Below, piece after piece: positions 1-8,905 of a DNA stretch of 64,000 bases (within the stretch, counting starts at the first letter, position 1; each line of letters starts with the position of its first letter). Origin of the DNA: Isoetes taiwanensis. Its lineage: Eukaryota; Streptophyta; Lycopodiopsida; Isoetales; Isoetaceae. Under the pieces are notes generated by a model, which was not told the DNA's origin, made no database searches, and saw only the letters and a list, made by a program, of their open reading frames with translations. The stretch is from contig JAJEKV010000091.1 of NCBI GenBank assembly GCA_021234155.1, positions 680,001-744,000 of the forward strand. Reading direction: 5' to 3'. The translations under genes were made by a program, and so were the position numbers.

Positions 1-1183
1 TTTCCAACACGTTCAATGATTTTGAACGGCCCAGCCCATCTGGGTGCCAGCTTCTTGCAGTTGCCAATCTTAAGCTTGGCTTGTTTAACCTTAATCTTGA
101 GCCAAACTGATTCGCCCACCTGGAAGACTCGTGGGTTTCTGTGCTTATCCGCGACACTCTTCTGACGACTGTGTGCAGCCAATAAGTAACCATGAACTTC
201 TTCAACCAAAGCTTGCATTTCCAAGAGGAGTTGTTGAGAAACCTCCACCTTAGAAAGGGGATTATGCCATGTGTCTGGAGTAAGGCATTGATACCCATAA
301 TTTATCATGAAGGGAGACATTCTGGAAGACTCCTGTCAGCAAATTCGACCAAATAAATATAGTCAGCCCATTGTGATTGTTTACTCCACACATAACTTCG
401 TAGCATATCCTCTATAATGCGATTGGTACGCTCTGTCTGTCCATCCGTCTGAGGATGATATGCCGTACTCATAGCAAGCTTGGTTTGGATGGTGGCAAAG
501 AAATCTTTCCAGAATGCACTTACGAATTTGGGATCCCTGTTGGATACGATAACTCGTGGCATTCCATGCAATCTGGAGATCTCCTTTGTAAACAGCAAAG
601 CGGTATCGAAGGCTGTATCCGTGGTACGACATGGCAAGAAATGAGCCATTTTCGACAATTTGTCGACCACTACCATTAATGCATCATATCCACGGAGAGT
701 ACGTGGAAGGCCCACAATGAAAACCATGATTATCACTTCCCACTTAGCGTTGGGCACATCCAGAGGTTGCAACTCTCCTGGAATCCTTAGTTGCTCAGCC
801 TTGGTTTGTTGACACACCTGACACTGCTTAATATACCTGGCAATGTCCTTCTTCATACAAGGCCAAAGATAACTGGAGCGGATCTTAAAGTAGGTCTTCA
901 TGAAACCTGCATGTCCAGCTATAGGGCTGTTGTGTGTATCATGGAGAATAAGCTTACGCACTCCTGAAGTCTCAGGTACACACAACTTATCTTTGTGATA
1001 TAACAAATTGCCCTCTTTCTTATACGAACGGAAAGCTTCACGTTCTTTATCTGTGCGTGCCTCCTTAGCCAAACTATCCCACACATCACGGAACTCTGGA
1101 TCCGTGGCCAAGGTCTGCTCTATCTGTTTCCTGAACTCACTGGTGAGTGTGGAAATCGCGTTACAATGGGTTCGGGTTATCAA
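1..1183 (-). pseudogene. Ty3/gypsy integrase, decayed
   Basis: Integrase inserts the element cDNA into the host chromosome. The reading frame from 1183 down shows the N-terminal zinc-binding module (His-His then CQVC), followed by the core with the conserved HPQTDGQTERTNR stretch that carries the catalytic Glu. The two catalytic Asp positions look lost: the first is Val (codon near 722-724, in WEVIIMVFIV) and the second is Asn (near 539-541, in VSNRDPKF). A frameshift near 305 moves the C-terminal part (HRNPRVFQVGESVWLK and following) into another frame that runs to base 1. With two of three catalytic acids missing the protein should be inactive. The fold assignment is certain. Loss of function is inferred. 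Confidence 0.9.
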
Positions 1184-1535
1184 GAATGGCGTGACAACGC
1201 ATCCGCAACCACATTGTGTTTCCCAGGCTTATACATAATCTCAAAATCGTACTCCTCTATAAATTCCATCCATCTCCTTTGACGGAGGTTGAGATTCGGC
1301 TGGGTTGATAGATAACGGAGACTCTGGTGATCCGTATCAAGCTGAAATCTTCTCCCAAGAAGGTAGTGTCTCCATATACGCAGAGCGCGGACAACGGCCA
1401 ACAACTCCTGATCATGGGTAGGGTATCGCTGTTCAGTCTCATTCATTTTCTTTGAATCATAGGCAAAACCCTCCCCTCCTGCATTAGGACTCCACCGGTA
1501 GCAATCTTATTGGCATTCGTTGCTACTAGTTTATC
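1180..1535 (-). pseudogene. Ty3/gypsy RNase H region, decayed
   Basis: RNase H removes the RNA strand during reverse transcription. Its start lies in the end of the RT frame and its rest in a separate frame from 1446 to 1180, so a frameshift near 1443 splits it. Recognisable motifs are YPTHDQELLAVV (catalytic Glu), TDHQSLRYL (Asp) and VVADALSRHS (Asp). The first catalytic Asp, normally in a TDAS-type motif, is Asn here (TNAN, codon 1515-1517). This agrees with the integrase damage: the copy is old and non-autonomous. Confidence 0.85.
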
Positions 1536-3344
1536 CTTTTCGGGGTCCGGCAATATGAGGACTGGTGCTGACGTTAAAGCATCCTTAAGCTTCTGAAAAC
1601 TTCTGTGGACCTTTGCTTTACAATGCTCAATCCAATCCTTCGCTTTCTCATATTTTGTAAGATCGGTAAGAGGTGCTGCAATCTTTGCAAAATCCTTAAC
1701 AAATTTCCGGTAATACCCTGCCAATCCTAAAAAACTTCGGACCTCTGAAACATTACCTGGAATGGGCCAATCCTTTACTGCCTCTATCTTCGCTGGATCT
1801 GTAGCAATTCCCCCTGCTGAAATGACATGTCCCAAATAATCCACCTTCGGAGTGGCAAACTTGCACTTAGAGAACTTGGCAAAGAGTTGGTGACATCTTA
1901 GCTTTTGTAGGACCAACCGAAGATGTTTCTCATGCTCCTCCAGGGTCTTACTATAGATGAGAATGTCGTCAAAGAAAATAACAACAAAATCATCCAAGTA
2001 TTGTCGGAAGACATCATTCATTAACCGCATAAAAGTTGTGGGGGCATTAGTTAATCCAAAAGGCATAACGGTAAACTCATAATGCCCATATCTAGTGCGA
2101 AAAGCAGACTTATGGATGTCTTCCTCTTTAATTCTTATTTGATGATATCCAGAGCGTAAGTCAATTTTTGAGAAGTACTTGGCCCCTTGCAACTGGTCCA
2201 TAAGATCGTCTGCTCTAGGCAAAGCATAGCGATTTTTAATCGTATGCTTGTTGAGCTGCCGATAATCAATACACATCCTCAGGGAGCCATCCTTCTTCTT
2301 AACAAAAAGGATAGGAGCGCCAAAAGGCCGAATGAAGCCTAGGTTTAGTAACTCCTGAAGTTGCTTCTTAAGCTCTGCCAACTCAGGGGGACTCATACGG
2401 TACGGGGCCTTACTGGTAGGCTTGGTACCTGGTTCCAAAGCTATCTCACATTCTACCCCTCTGAATGGAGGAAGTTTCTGGATCTCGTCTGGGAATAGAT
2501 CGCTAAATTCCCGGAGAAGATTAGCAATACTCTCTGGCAACGCATCAACTATTTGCTTCTGTTTAGCATCTGACTCAATGGATGCAAGTCTGACAACGCA
2601 AAGTAGCTTATCCTTGCGTATAGCCCTATTTAACTGCCTGATGGACATGGACTGCATAATGGGGTTTAATGGATCACCTTTTATAGTTACGCGGGCTCCA
2701 TTAGCTGCGTTGAAGGTAACCTCCCGTTTTTCGCAGTCTATATTGGCCTTTGCAGATGCCAAGAATTCCATGCCAACAATCAGATCATATTTGCCAATAT
2801 CTATTAACGCGGCACCCAATGCAACTGGTGCACCTGGCAGCTGCATTTTAAGGTTAATGCGACGACCATGAGTATGTCTGATCTTACCACTGGCTAAAGT
2901 TACAGGCCTTGGTCGGGATCTCAAAGTTTCAAGTTGCAACACCTGAGCCATTCTAGGAGAAGTGGGAGAAGCAAAATTATGGGTACTTCCCGTATCCATA
3001 AGAATTATGAAAGGCTTACTGTCTACTTGACCTATAGTGGAAATAACGGCAGGCTGACTTTCAGCATTGCCGGTTTCAATGGCTGCAAGGATATGGGACG
3101 CACCGTGAATATACTCGGGAGCCTCCTCGTCGACAGGTGGTGTAGACTCGAGATCGTCCCAATCAAGGTCGGCCATTACCAGCTGGGCAGTCTGTGTGAC
3201 ATAAGGGCAATTCTGCATGAAGTGCCCGGGCCGCATACACCTGTAACATGCCTTCTCTTTGCGGAGCTGCTCTCGGGCCTCTTTGGGAATAGATTGTAAG
3301 AGGTTCCGAACTACGTTACCGACATTGTTCGGTTTGTCTGGCAT
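1443..3344 (-). CDS. Ty3/gypsy CCHC zinc knuckle, protease and reverse transcriptase
   Basis: This 633-residue frame begins with the nucleocapsid end of Gag, a CCHC knuckle ([14 protein letters not shown], about residues 34-47). It continues with an aspartic protease ([10 protein letters not shown], catalytic DTG, about residue 115) and a reverse transcriptase. RT motifs are intact: [24 protein letters not shown] (first catalytic Asp), [10 protein letters not shown] and [10 protein letters not shown] (the xxDD box). The thumb/connection follows with [12 protein letters not shown]. Then comes the start of RNase H, where the frame ends. The first Met is unlikely to be a real start; the frame probably continues gag through a lost or shifted junction. 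The RT itself looks catalytically complete, unlike the integrase and RNase H of the same copy. Confidence 0.92.
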   Translation of the reverse strand: MPDKPNNVGNVVRNLLQSIPKEAREQLRKEKACYRCMRPGHFMQNCPYVTQTAQLVMADLDWDDLESTPPVDEEAPEYIHGASHILAAIETGNAESQPAVISTIGQVDSKPFIILMDTGSTHNFASPTSPRMAQVLQLETLRSRPRPVTLASGKIRHTHGRRINLKMQLPGAPVALGAALIDIGKYDLIVGMEFLASAKANIDCEKREVTFNAANGARVTIKGDPLNPIMQSMSIRQLNRAIRKDKLLCVVRLASIESDAKQKQIVDALPESIANLLREFSDLFPDEIQKLPPFRGVECEIALEPGTKPTSKAPYRMSPPELAELKKQLQELLNLGFIRPFGAPILFVKKKDGSLRMCIDYRQLNKHTIKNRYALPRADDLMDQLQGAKYFSKIDLRSGYHQIRIKEEDIHKSAFRTRYGHYEFTVMPFGLTNAPTTFMRLMNDVFRQYLDDFVVIFFDDILIYSKTLEEHEKHLRLVLQKLRCHQLFAKFSKCKFATPKVDYLGHVISAGGIATDPAKIEAVKDWPIPGNVSEVRSFLGLAGYYRKFVKDFAKIAAPLTDLTKYEKAKDWIEHCKAKVHRSFQKLKDALTSAPVLILPDPEKDKLVATNANKIATGGVLMQEGRVLPMIQRK

Positions 3345-3469
3345 GTTGAAGGTGACTTTCTTTTCCTAGCGACCGTTAGAGTTTTGCTGAGAAGGCCCAG
3401 GACTTGGTGAACGGGAAAAGGTGTGTACGGGCGCGGCTGGGAGTAAGAGGCGGGGCGTTGGTACTGGTT

Positions 3470-4345
3470 TCATGGCGTGTCCTCTTCAAGGCTCAATGCC
3501 TTAGCCTCAGCCTCTGCAACTGACTTCGGATCTATGGCCTTAACCATTCGTTTAATTGAGGGGGCCAACCCTTCAATATAGCCCTCCACCGCCTTCTTCT
3601 CGTTCATACCGGGGACATACAGCCTCAAGCGCATGAATTCATCTATGTAGGCCTGAACTGACATACCCTTCTGCTCCAACCTGTAAAAAGTCTGAATCTG
3701 TTGGCATTTGTGCGCACGGGGCACATAATGCGACTTAAAAGCTTTGGCAAACTTTTTAAACTTGCATCCGCTTCTGTCTAGATGCTTGGCTCTAGCATAG
3801 CCCTTCCACCAAATACGAGTGGCCCCTGTAAGGTTTGTAGTGGCAACTTTTCCTGTATCTTTTTCCGTCATCCCATAGGATTTCCCAAACTCCTTCATCT
3901 CGTCCAACCAAGACTCTGCATTCAGGCCGCCTCTAGATTTCCCATCAAACTGAGCCAATTTTCTGTTTTTCCATATACTGGTAATGGCCATATCAACCGT
4001 CTTACGGTACTCCTTGTCCCGGGCCTTTGCATGGTCAACAGACGATATAGATGACTCTGAAGACACAGAAGTGGCTGATTGTGAGGATGTGGCACTATCC
4101 GTAGTCGAGCTTCGACGATGTTTGGAACGGTGCCTCCGTTGTGCGGGTACGGGACCTGATTCCGGTGTGGTGGTGGATTTGGTGGTAACGGAGGTAACTC
4201 CGGTCCGTTCTCCTGCATGTACTGTGGTGGGTTGGCATTTAACACATAAGCCTGCAGCTCTACTAACTGCCGCTTCATCAACAGGAGTTCTTGTTCAGGT
4301 GTTAATCTGCTAGCATTTGAGGGTGTCTGCCATGAGACGTTACGT
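3470..4345 (-). pseudogene. Ty3/gypsy gag (capsid), frameshifted
   Basis: Gag forms the intracellular particle in which the element reverse-transcribes. The 198-residue frame 4066-3470 has the retrotransposon gag core (GLNAESWLDEMKE, ATRIWWKGYA, QTFYRLEQKGMSVQAYIDEF, YIEGLAPSIKRMV). The Pro-rich N-terminal part (LTPEQELLLMKRQLVELQ, ELPPLPPNPPPHRNQVPYPH) is in another frame from about 4320 to 4100, so a frameshift lies near 4070-4100. The frame ends in TGA at 3470; translation beyond it stays Pro/Tyr-rich and then shifts to the CCHC frame, so the stop also looks like decay. Confidence 0.82.
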
Positions 4346-4623
4346 GCACCGTCTATATTGAGCAGAAGAAGGTATAAGCAGAATTATTGTAATACCAAGT
4401 GTCACGATGAAGATCATTTTGAGCAGTACTAGGAAACAATAATAAAGACAATACAAGAGAATTAAGGAAAAGAACTTTATTTATAAGTCAAAGTGGCAGT
4501 TACATTGGAGGTGTGTTTTAACAAAAACTTAAGGCTGTACAATACAAAAGTAGTGATTATACATTGGGCAATTTTTTAACCAACTCACACTTAGCCATAA
4601 AAAAAAAACTGAAGAGATCAGGC
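4346..4623. other. AT-rich spacer between gag and ORF C
   Basis: No coding potential was seen. On the minus strand there is an AATAAA hexamer near 4478 and an A-rich stretch near 4600 just after the ORF C stop. These could be a polyadenylation context for the upstream ORFs, but this is inference only. Confidence 0.4.
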
Positions 4624-5106
4624 TTAGGGCTGCGCGAAAGGGTACAGGATGGAATAACGGATGCTCCCCCGTACTGCCCTGACTACCTTGTAGCGAGCCC
4701 ATGCCTGGATGATAACGTACTGGTAGTCTAACGTAGGACTAATAATAAGGAAATTGAAGAGGTCTCTTGGCGCATAAAAGATCTGCCATAAGTGATCATT
4801 TGCGTCAGCAAAAGCCTCGTGCTTCGTCATATCCCAGTAATCCCAGGTACGACGGAGAGTTTGTTGTAGATGCTCGAAAGCACGTTCACGGAGAATATTG
4901 ACTATTTCCAAGCCTTTAGTTGAATCATAGGGCTCTTCTTCTTCCACGGGTTCTCCTGCTTCGTAATCATCATCCCGATCCTGATACTCCCCATACCGTT
5001 GACCATAGTTTTGCTCGGGAGGTACCTGATCGTCCCTTCGTAATTCATTGGCTATTCTGTCCTCGATTTCCTCGAGCTCATCGTCTGTAAGACGGTAAGA
5101 ATGCAT
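4624..5106 (-). CDS. ORF C of the H3-bearing Ty3 element, small acidic protein of unknown function
   Basis: This is a 160-residue ORF if started at the second Met (5106), which begins a helical acidic segment (LTDDELEEIEDRIANEL); an upstream Met at 5157 would add 17 residues. It lies between ORF B and gag on the same strand. Residues 20-70 are acidic and rich in Asp, Glu, Tyr and Gln. The C-terminal half is predicted helical with many aromatics. The stretch YDSTKGLEIVNILRERAFEH has faint similarity to the long helix of histones H4 or H2B, and the protein ends RYSILYPFAQP. The similarity is too weak and interrupted to assign a family. Its place next to an H3 fusion makes a structure search worthwhile. 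No function is claimed. Confidence 0.55.
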   Translation of the reverse strand: MHSYRLTDDELEEIEDRIANELRRDDQVPPEQNYGQRYGEYQDRDDDYEAGEPVEEEEPYDSTKGLEIVNILRERAFEHLQQTLRRTWDYWDMTKHEAFADANDHLWQIFYAPRDLFNFLIISPTLDYQYVIIQAWARYKVVRAVRGSIRYSILYPFAQP

Positions 5107-5308
5107 ATACAATATCGAACGATTTCTTATACTCCAAACTCTAAAAGAGACAAACAAGTATCATAGGGACACAATTTAATGGTACTCAACGATACAGTAA
5201 TCATAGAGCATAAGAAAATAGTACATATATTGTATGATGGCTTTAAAAAATGCCAATCAAAGATTACATCTATACGCAATACAAAGATATATAATTGTAA
5301 AAAGATAT

Positions 5309-6700
5309 CTAAGAACTAGGTTCCTCATCGTCGTCCATAGGCTGAGGAGGTGGCTGGTAGCGCATCAAGGTGGTGCTGGGGCTAGCAGAGAGGGCGGCTC
5401 GAGATGCTGCCTCCGGTGGTAAGCAAGTGGCCAAGGGTGCCGCCACAAGGAGTCGCATACTAGCGCAGCCCGCCACGTCCCCCAATGCCACTATAGCCAG
5501 ATCTCGTCGGACCAAAGTGATAGTGGTGGCATGGTAATCAATCTTCTTATGGCCCGCCAAGGTGGATAATGCGCGGAGCGCCCACCAAGATGCTTCAGAA
5601 GAAGGCCCCAAGTTCTTGGAGAAGAACAAGACCTCACCTTGCCGAAAGGCTGAAAGGAAGAATCGGGTCAAATGGTTGCCCATTGCCCTAATTTGCGGAT
5701 CCCTGGAGGTCTCTGCTTCCTTTTCCAAGTTAACAGGGATCTTCTCCTGCTCTGCCTCTTCCTTGTCATCCCTAAGACTTATCTTGGTGTCCCAAAGGTC
5801 TTCCTCCTCTTGATCCACCCCTTCCATAGTGATCTGTAAAGGCTGAACTGCAGGAGGAGGGCGCATGTGAGCTGCAAACTGCTCCTCTGGAGGCTGGGGT
5901 GCATCAGTCAATAGGAACTGCCGAAGAGACAAGAGGGTCTCAACGGGCTCTAGCTCTTCTGGACGATATACTAACAAGTTCTCGACTTGTGGCGGATGCA
6001 CAACGGGTGTTATAAAGTCGAGGAAGTCATCCTGGCAGTACTCTGCAAGGTCATAGAGGACCTCTATCTTTCGGCGGCCCCGCATATCTGCAATGACGCA
6101 GTAAGCCCACATAATGTCCTCGAGAATCAGATACTCTTGGTTGTTCAAGAGTACGGCAGGGAGGAGGTTTAGCCCTTCGAGTTTGAGGGCCTTATCTCGA
6201 CCTGCCGGTGCTTCGGCGGCTAGCTTCTTCCACCGTGCAAAGTCCTGCTCGTCGACGACTTCATCGTCTTCTGGGTCAGGAGGTACTGGTGTAGAAGACT
6301 GCTCGGCCGCTATCTGCTCATCCTCAATATACTGGTCCATGATGATGGCCAGCGCGAATCGAGCCTCAAAACAGACTTCCCGATCTATGGTAACGATAGG
6401 GAGGTCGGTCCCTCTCCTCCTAATGCCCTTAATGACATTCCGGGCATGATCATCGCCTCCCAACATCTCGAGCAAGGTGTGGAAGTCGAGGTAGAGCTGG
6501 GAGTCGTCTTCATTGAAGACACAAGTAGGCACGATCTCCTCACAGTAAAACTGAAGAAAAGTGGCGTAGTCTGGGTGCGCCTGCATGTTGTGGATGAGAT
6601 CCACTTGCTGGAGCAGATAAGGATGAAGAACATCAAAGGGAACCGCGGGGTCCCAGTGCTCTCCATCCAAGTACCACTGCTGTAGGGTCGGGCGAGCCAT
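5309..6700 (-). CDS. ORF B of the H3-bearing Ty3 element, unknown protein with a possible histone-fold segment
   Basis: An intact 463-residue ORF, 262 bp downstream of the H3-fusion ORF on the same strand. The N-terminus (QQWYLDGEHWDPAVPFD, then a Leu-rich helix and HPDYATFLQFY) recurs beside both other H3 copies at 13.7 kb and 26.3 kb, so it is a family feature and supports this start. Residues 140-150 and 295-330 are acidic linkers. Residues about 340-418 can be laid over a histone fold: HLTRFFLSAF as first helix, SEASWWALRALSTLAGHKK as long second helix, then TTITLVRRDLAIVAL matching the loop-2/helix-3 pattern of core histones (closest by eye to H2A, with LAG shared). This is a by-eye match of low identity. 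The tail is Ala/Pro-rich and ends with an acidic PMDDDEEPSS. The function is unknown. A histone partner for the neighbouring H3 protein is a hypothesis. Confidence 0.7.
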   Translation of the reverse strand: MARPTLQQWYLDGEHWDPAVPFDVLHPYLLQQVDLIHNMQAHPDYATFLQFYCEEIVPTCVFNEDDSQLYLDFHTLLEMLGGDDHARNVIKGIRRRGTDLPIVTIDREVCFEARFALAIIMDQYIEDEQIAAEQSSTPVPPDPEDDEVVDEQDFARWKKLAAEAPAGRDKALKLEGLNLLPAVLLNNQEYLILEDIMWAYCVIADMRGRRKIEVLYDLAEYCQDDFLDFITPVVHPPQVENLLVYRPEELEPVETLLSLRQFLLTDAPQPPEEQFAAHMRPPPAVQPLQITMEGVDQEEEDLWDTKISLRDDKEEAEQEKIPVNLEKEAETSRDPQIRAMGNHLTRFFLSAFRQGEVLFFSKNLGPSSEASWWALRALSTLAGHKKIDYHATTITLVRRDLAIVALGDVAGCASMRLLVAAPLATCLPPEAASRAALSASPSTTLMRYQPPPQPMDDDEEPSS

Positions 6701-6962
6701 GAGGAAGAAGGCGCAAGGGAGAAGGAGACAAACTCTACAAGCAAAAACGAAAATGAAACCCTAATGGCCCAAAAAGTGGCTTTATACTTTTCGGCACGTT
6801 TTCCTAGGTTATAACAAAATTATTATTTACTTAATAATTTACATTTAAATATACACCAAGTGGCAAAAAAAAACACGATTTTAAGTTCATAGCTTAAGAA
6901 AAATATTTTACATAGATATAGATCACAAAATTTTTTTACAATAGACAAATAAAATTGCACAG
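6701..6962. other. AT-rich spacer between ORF B and the H3-fusion ORF
   Basis: No ORF is present. It is strongly AT-rich (6830-6960 especially). It separates the two extra ORFs and may hold signals for expression of ORF B, but none could be identified. Confidence 0.4.
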
Positions 6963-8216
6963 TCAGCGAAATTCCCGTCGGATCCTTCTTGCAAGCTGGA
7001 TATCCTTGGGCATGATGGTAACTCTCTTAGCATGAATCACACAGAGGTTAGCATCACTCAAAATTTCAACAAGGTAGGCCTCAGCGGCCTCCTGAAGCGC
7101 AAGCAGAGCAAATGCCTGGAATCTCAGGTCGGTCTTGAAGTCTTGGGCGATTTCCCGGACCAGGCGCTGAAAAGGCAGGCGGCGTAACAAAGGCTCCGCT
7201 ATCTTCTGATATTTCCGAATCTCCCTGAGAGCCACTGTACCGGGTCGGAATCTATGAGGCTTCCTTGGCTTAGCAGGTGGCCGGGGCAGGGGTAAAGACT
7301 TCCCGCCGGTCGTTGGATGTTTCGCCCTTTGAACAATCTGCTCCCGTCGCTGAGCCGACGTGTTCTTTCCGATTTGGGCATCCCTCTGCAGTCGGGTCTT
7401 GTAGCCGACGCCTCCCATTGTGGGTTTTGTATACTTCCTCTTCCGGTTACCCCACCGCTCCTCCTTATCCGGGACAACAGCATTCTGATCTCCTTCCTGA
7501 CTCACATGTTGATCCTCTTGCTGATCAACATTCTGATCCCCGCCCTGCTGTGTTTGGGCATCCTCCTCTGCTTTACGGAGCCTCTCTCTCTCAGCATCCC
7601 GCGCTTCCTTATCCTGGCGCACTTGTATCCGCCTGGCAATCTCCGTATGATACCGGGCCGGGTGAGCTCGCATGTCGGCTTGCACAAGGTCCATGCGGTC
7701 CTGGGTGAAGCTAGGTGGAACATTTCCGAAGACAAAGCTATATAGTTCTTCATTCCAAAAGAAAGGAGGAAGATTGTAATGGTCCCTGTACATAAGCACA
7801 TGGCCTTTACCAAGGTAATAAAAATGACTAGCCCGCTCTTCTGGTAGGCCACTAGCTATTTGCTGGAGGTCCTCTACCCTAGCAAGGTGCAAAATCCGTT
7901 GGGCCTCCGCCCGGATAAGCTCCATGGGGTCCTCCTCTTGGTTGGCTAGCGGATAAAACTTAACAATGGCCCAAGCTTGATCAGGCTGCTCCACAAGAGT
8001 GTAAGGTTGGTCTGCAGCATTCAGCTTCATGAGGAAGCGTTTATTGAAATGGAAGATGGGGTAGGGGATTCTACGGCCCTCTGTGAAATGAGTCACCAGT
8101 AGGTTTAGAACAGTGTCGATCATATCACTATCATTAGAGAGATGGTCTACTAGGATGCTAAACAGCTGGAAGACAGTCGCCTTGTTTAGGTCCACGGTGA
8201 GCTTGAAGCGCGGCAT
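6963..8216 (-). CDS. Histone H3-domain fusion protein encoded by a Ty3/gypsy element (ORF A, copy 1)
   Basis: An intact ORF. The start at 8216 is chosen because it aligns residue for residue with the N-terminus of copy 2; an upstream Met at 8240 would add 8 residues. The last 99 residues (about 7262-6963) are a near-canonical histone H3 core: [20 protein letters not shown], then [50 protein letters not shown] and RRIRREFR. All three helices and both loops are present, loop 1 has no CENH3-type insertion, and lysines equivalent to H3 K56, K79, K115 and K122 remain. The region before the core is Lys/Arg-rich and holds KHPTTGGK, which resembles the K9-STGGK-14 part of an H3 tail. The first 200 residues form a separate domain with a conserved [13 protein letters not shown] motif, followed by a charged coiled-coil-like and Gln/Asp-rich linker. 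The protein probably enters nucleosomes or binds H4; that is inference from the intact fold. Confidence 0.93.
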   Translation of the reverse strand: MPRFKLTVDLNKATVFQLFSILVDHLSNDSDMIDTVLNLLVTHFTEGRRIPYPIFHFNKRFLMKLNAADQPYTLVEQPDQAWAIVKFYPLANQEEDPMELIRAEAQRILHLARVEDLQQIASGLPEERASHFYYLGKGHVLMYRDHYNLPPFFWNEELYSFVFGNVPPSFTQDRMDLVQADMRAHPARYHTEIARRIQVRQDKEARDAERERLRKAEEDAQTQQGGDQNVDQQEDQHVSQEGDQNAVVPDKEERWGNRKRKYTKPTMGGVGYKTRLQRDAQIGKNTSAQRREQIVQRAKHPTTGGKSLPLPRPPAKPRKPHRFRPGTVALREIRKYQKIAEPLLRRLPFQRLVREIAQDFKTDLRFQAFALLALQEAAEAYLVEILSDANLCVIHAKRVTIMPKDIQLARRIRREFR

Positions 8217-8892
8217 CATGGCACTAACGATGGATAACAAGAGAAGAAGTAGGGCGCTCAGGCTTAGACAGATGGCGCTGGATACTAGGCAAAGGCGCTA
8301 GGGGGTTAGGGCAGTTGCACAGCTATGGCGGAAGAAGCGCTTAAGTCCGGCAGCTATGGCGGCAAGAAGGCGTCCCAACTAACACACTTTTCAAGAAAAA
8401 GTAACACAAATTTGAATCTAACTTTTAACTTTTTTAAAAAAAGTTTCCTAAACTTAAAAAAAAAAAAAAAAAAAAAAAAACGGACGCGTATTTTTTTTAT
8501 CGCGGAACCATTATCAGAAGCTAAATGCGGCGTTATCCCTTAACTTTTCGAGAAAAACACCTCATCCGACAGCAGTGCCCCTTTTGCTTTTTTGCCTTGT
8601 TGTCGCCATTTTGACCTCGGGTAACGTGCCCCCTAGGGTATTTGGGAGGTGCCCGATCCATTGGAACCATTTTCGGCTTCATCCGAGCTACCTACAAAAA
8701 GTTATAGCCCTTCCAAACTTGGGTCCTCCAGTCGCCCTAAACTTCTTAAACTTACAATTTATTACATCAACCTAGTACAAAACCAAACGTCGAAGAGTTA
8801 AACAGTCCAACTAGCTTAAACTCCCACCTAACTACCGAACTAACGAGTTAGGGGTTTGGTCAGTGCTATGATTTCGGGCTACCAAAATCACG
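8217..8892. other. Untranslated leader of the Ty3 element between the primer-binding site and ORF A
   Basis: No ORF is supported. It has a 24-base A tract at about 8457-8480. A segment near 8625-8720 containing CCCCTAGGGTATTTGG is shared with the leader of copy 2 (near 15580-15660), showing that the leaders of the two copies are homologous. Confidence 0.6.
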
Positions 8893-8904
8893 GCTCTGAT
8901 ACCA
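8893..8904 (-). promoter_or_regulatory. Primer-binding site for initiator-Met tRNA (copy 1)
   Basis: The minus strand reads TGGTATCAGAGC, the classic complement of the 3' end of plant initiator-Met tRNA, one base from the LTR end. It primes minus-strand DNA synthesis and fixes the orientation and the LTR boundary. Confidence 0.93.
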
Positions 8905-8905
8905 C

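Noticed and set aside
2422-3299. Plus-strand ORFs of 149 and 121 codons
   Set aside because: They lie antisense to the clear protease/RT frame and have no motif of their own.
6963-7262. The H3 core as a centromeric CENH3
   Set aside because: Loop 1 has no insertion and the FKTDLRF and [14 protein letters not shown] stretches are those of canonical H3, not CENH3.
7199-7852. Several ORFs of 94-143 codons on both strands
   Set aside because: They are shadows of the H3-fusion ORF in other frames; only the long minus frame carries H3 and matches the other copies.
6963-8216. The H3 ORF as a host histone gene near an unrelated element
   Set aside because: It is fused to a long N-terminal domain, and the same fusion stands between LTR/PBS and ORF B in a second, diverged copy.
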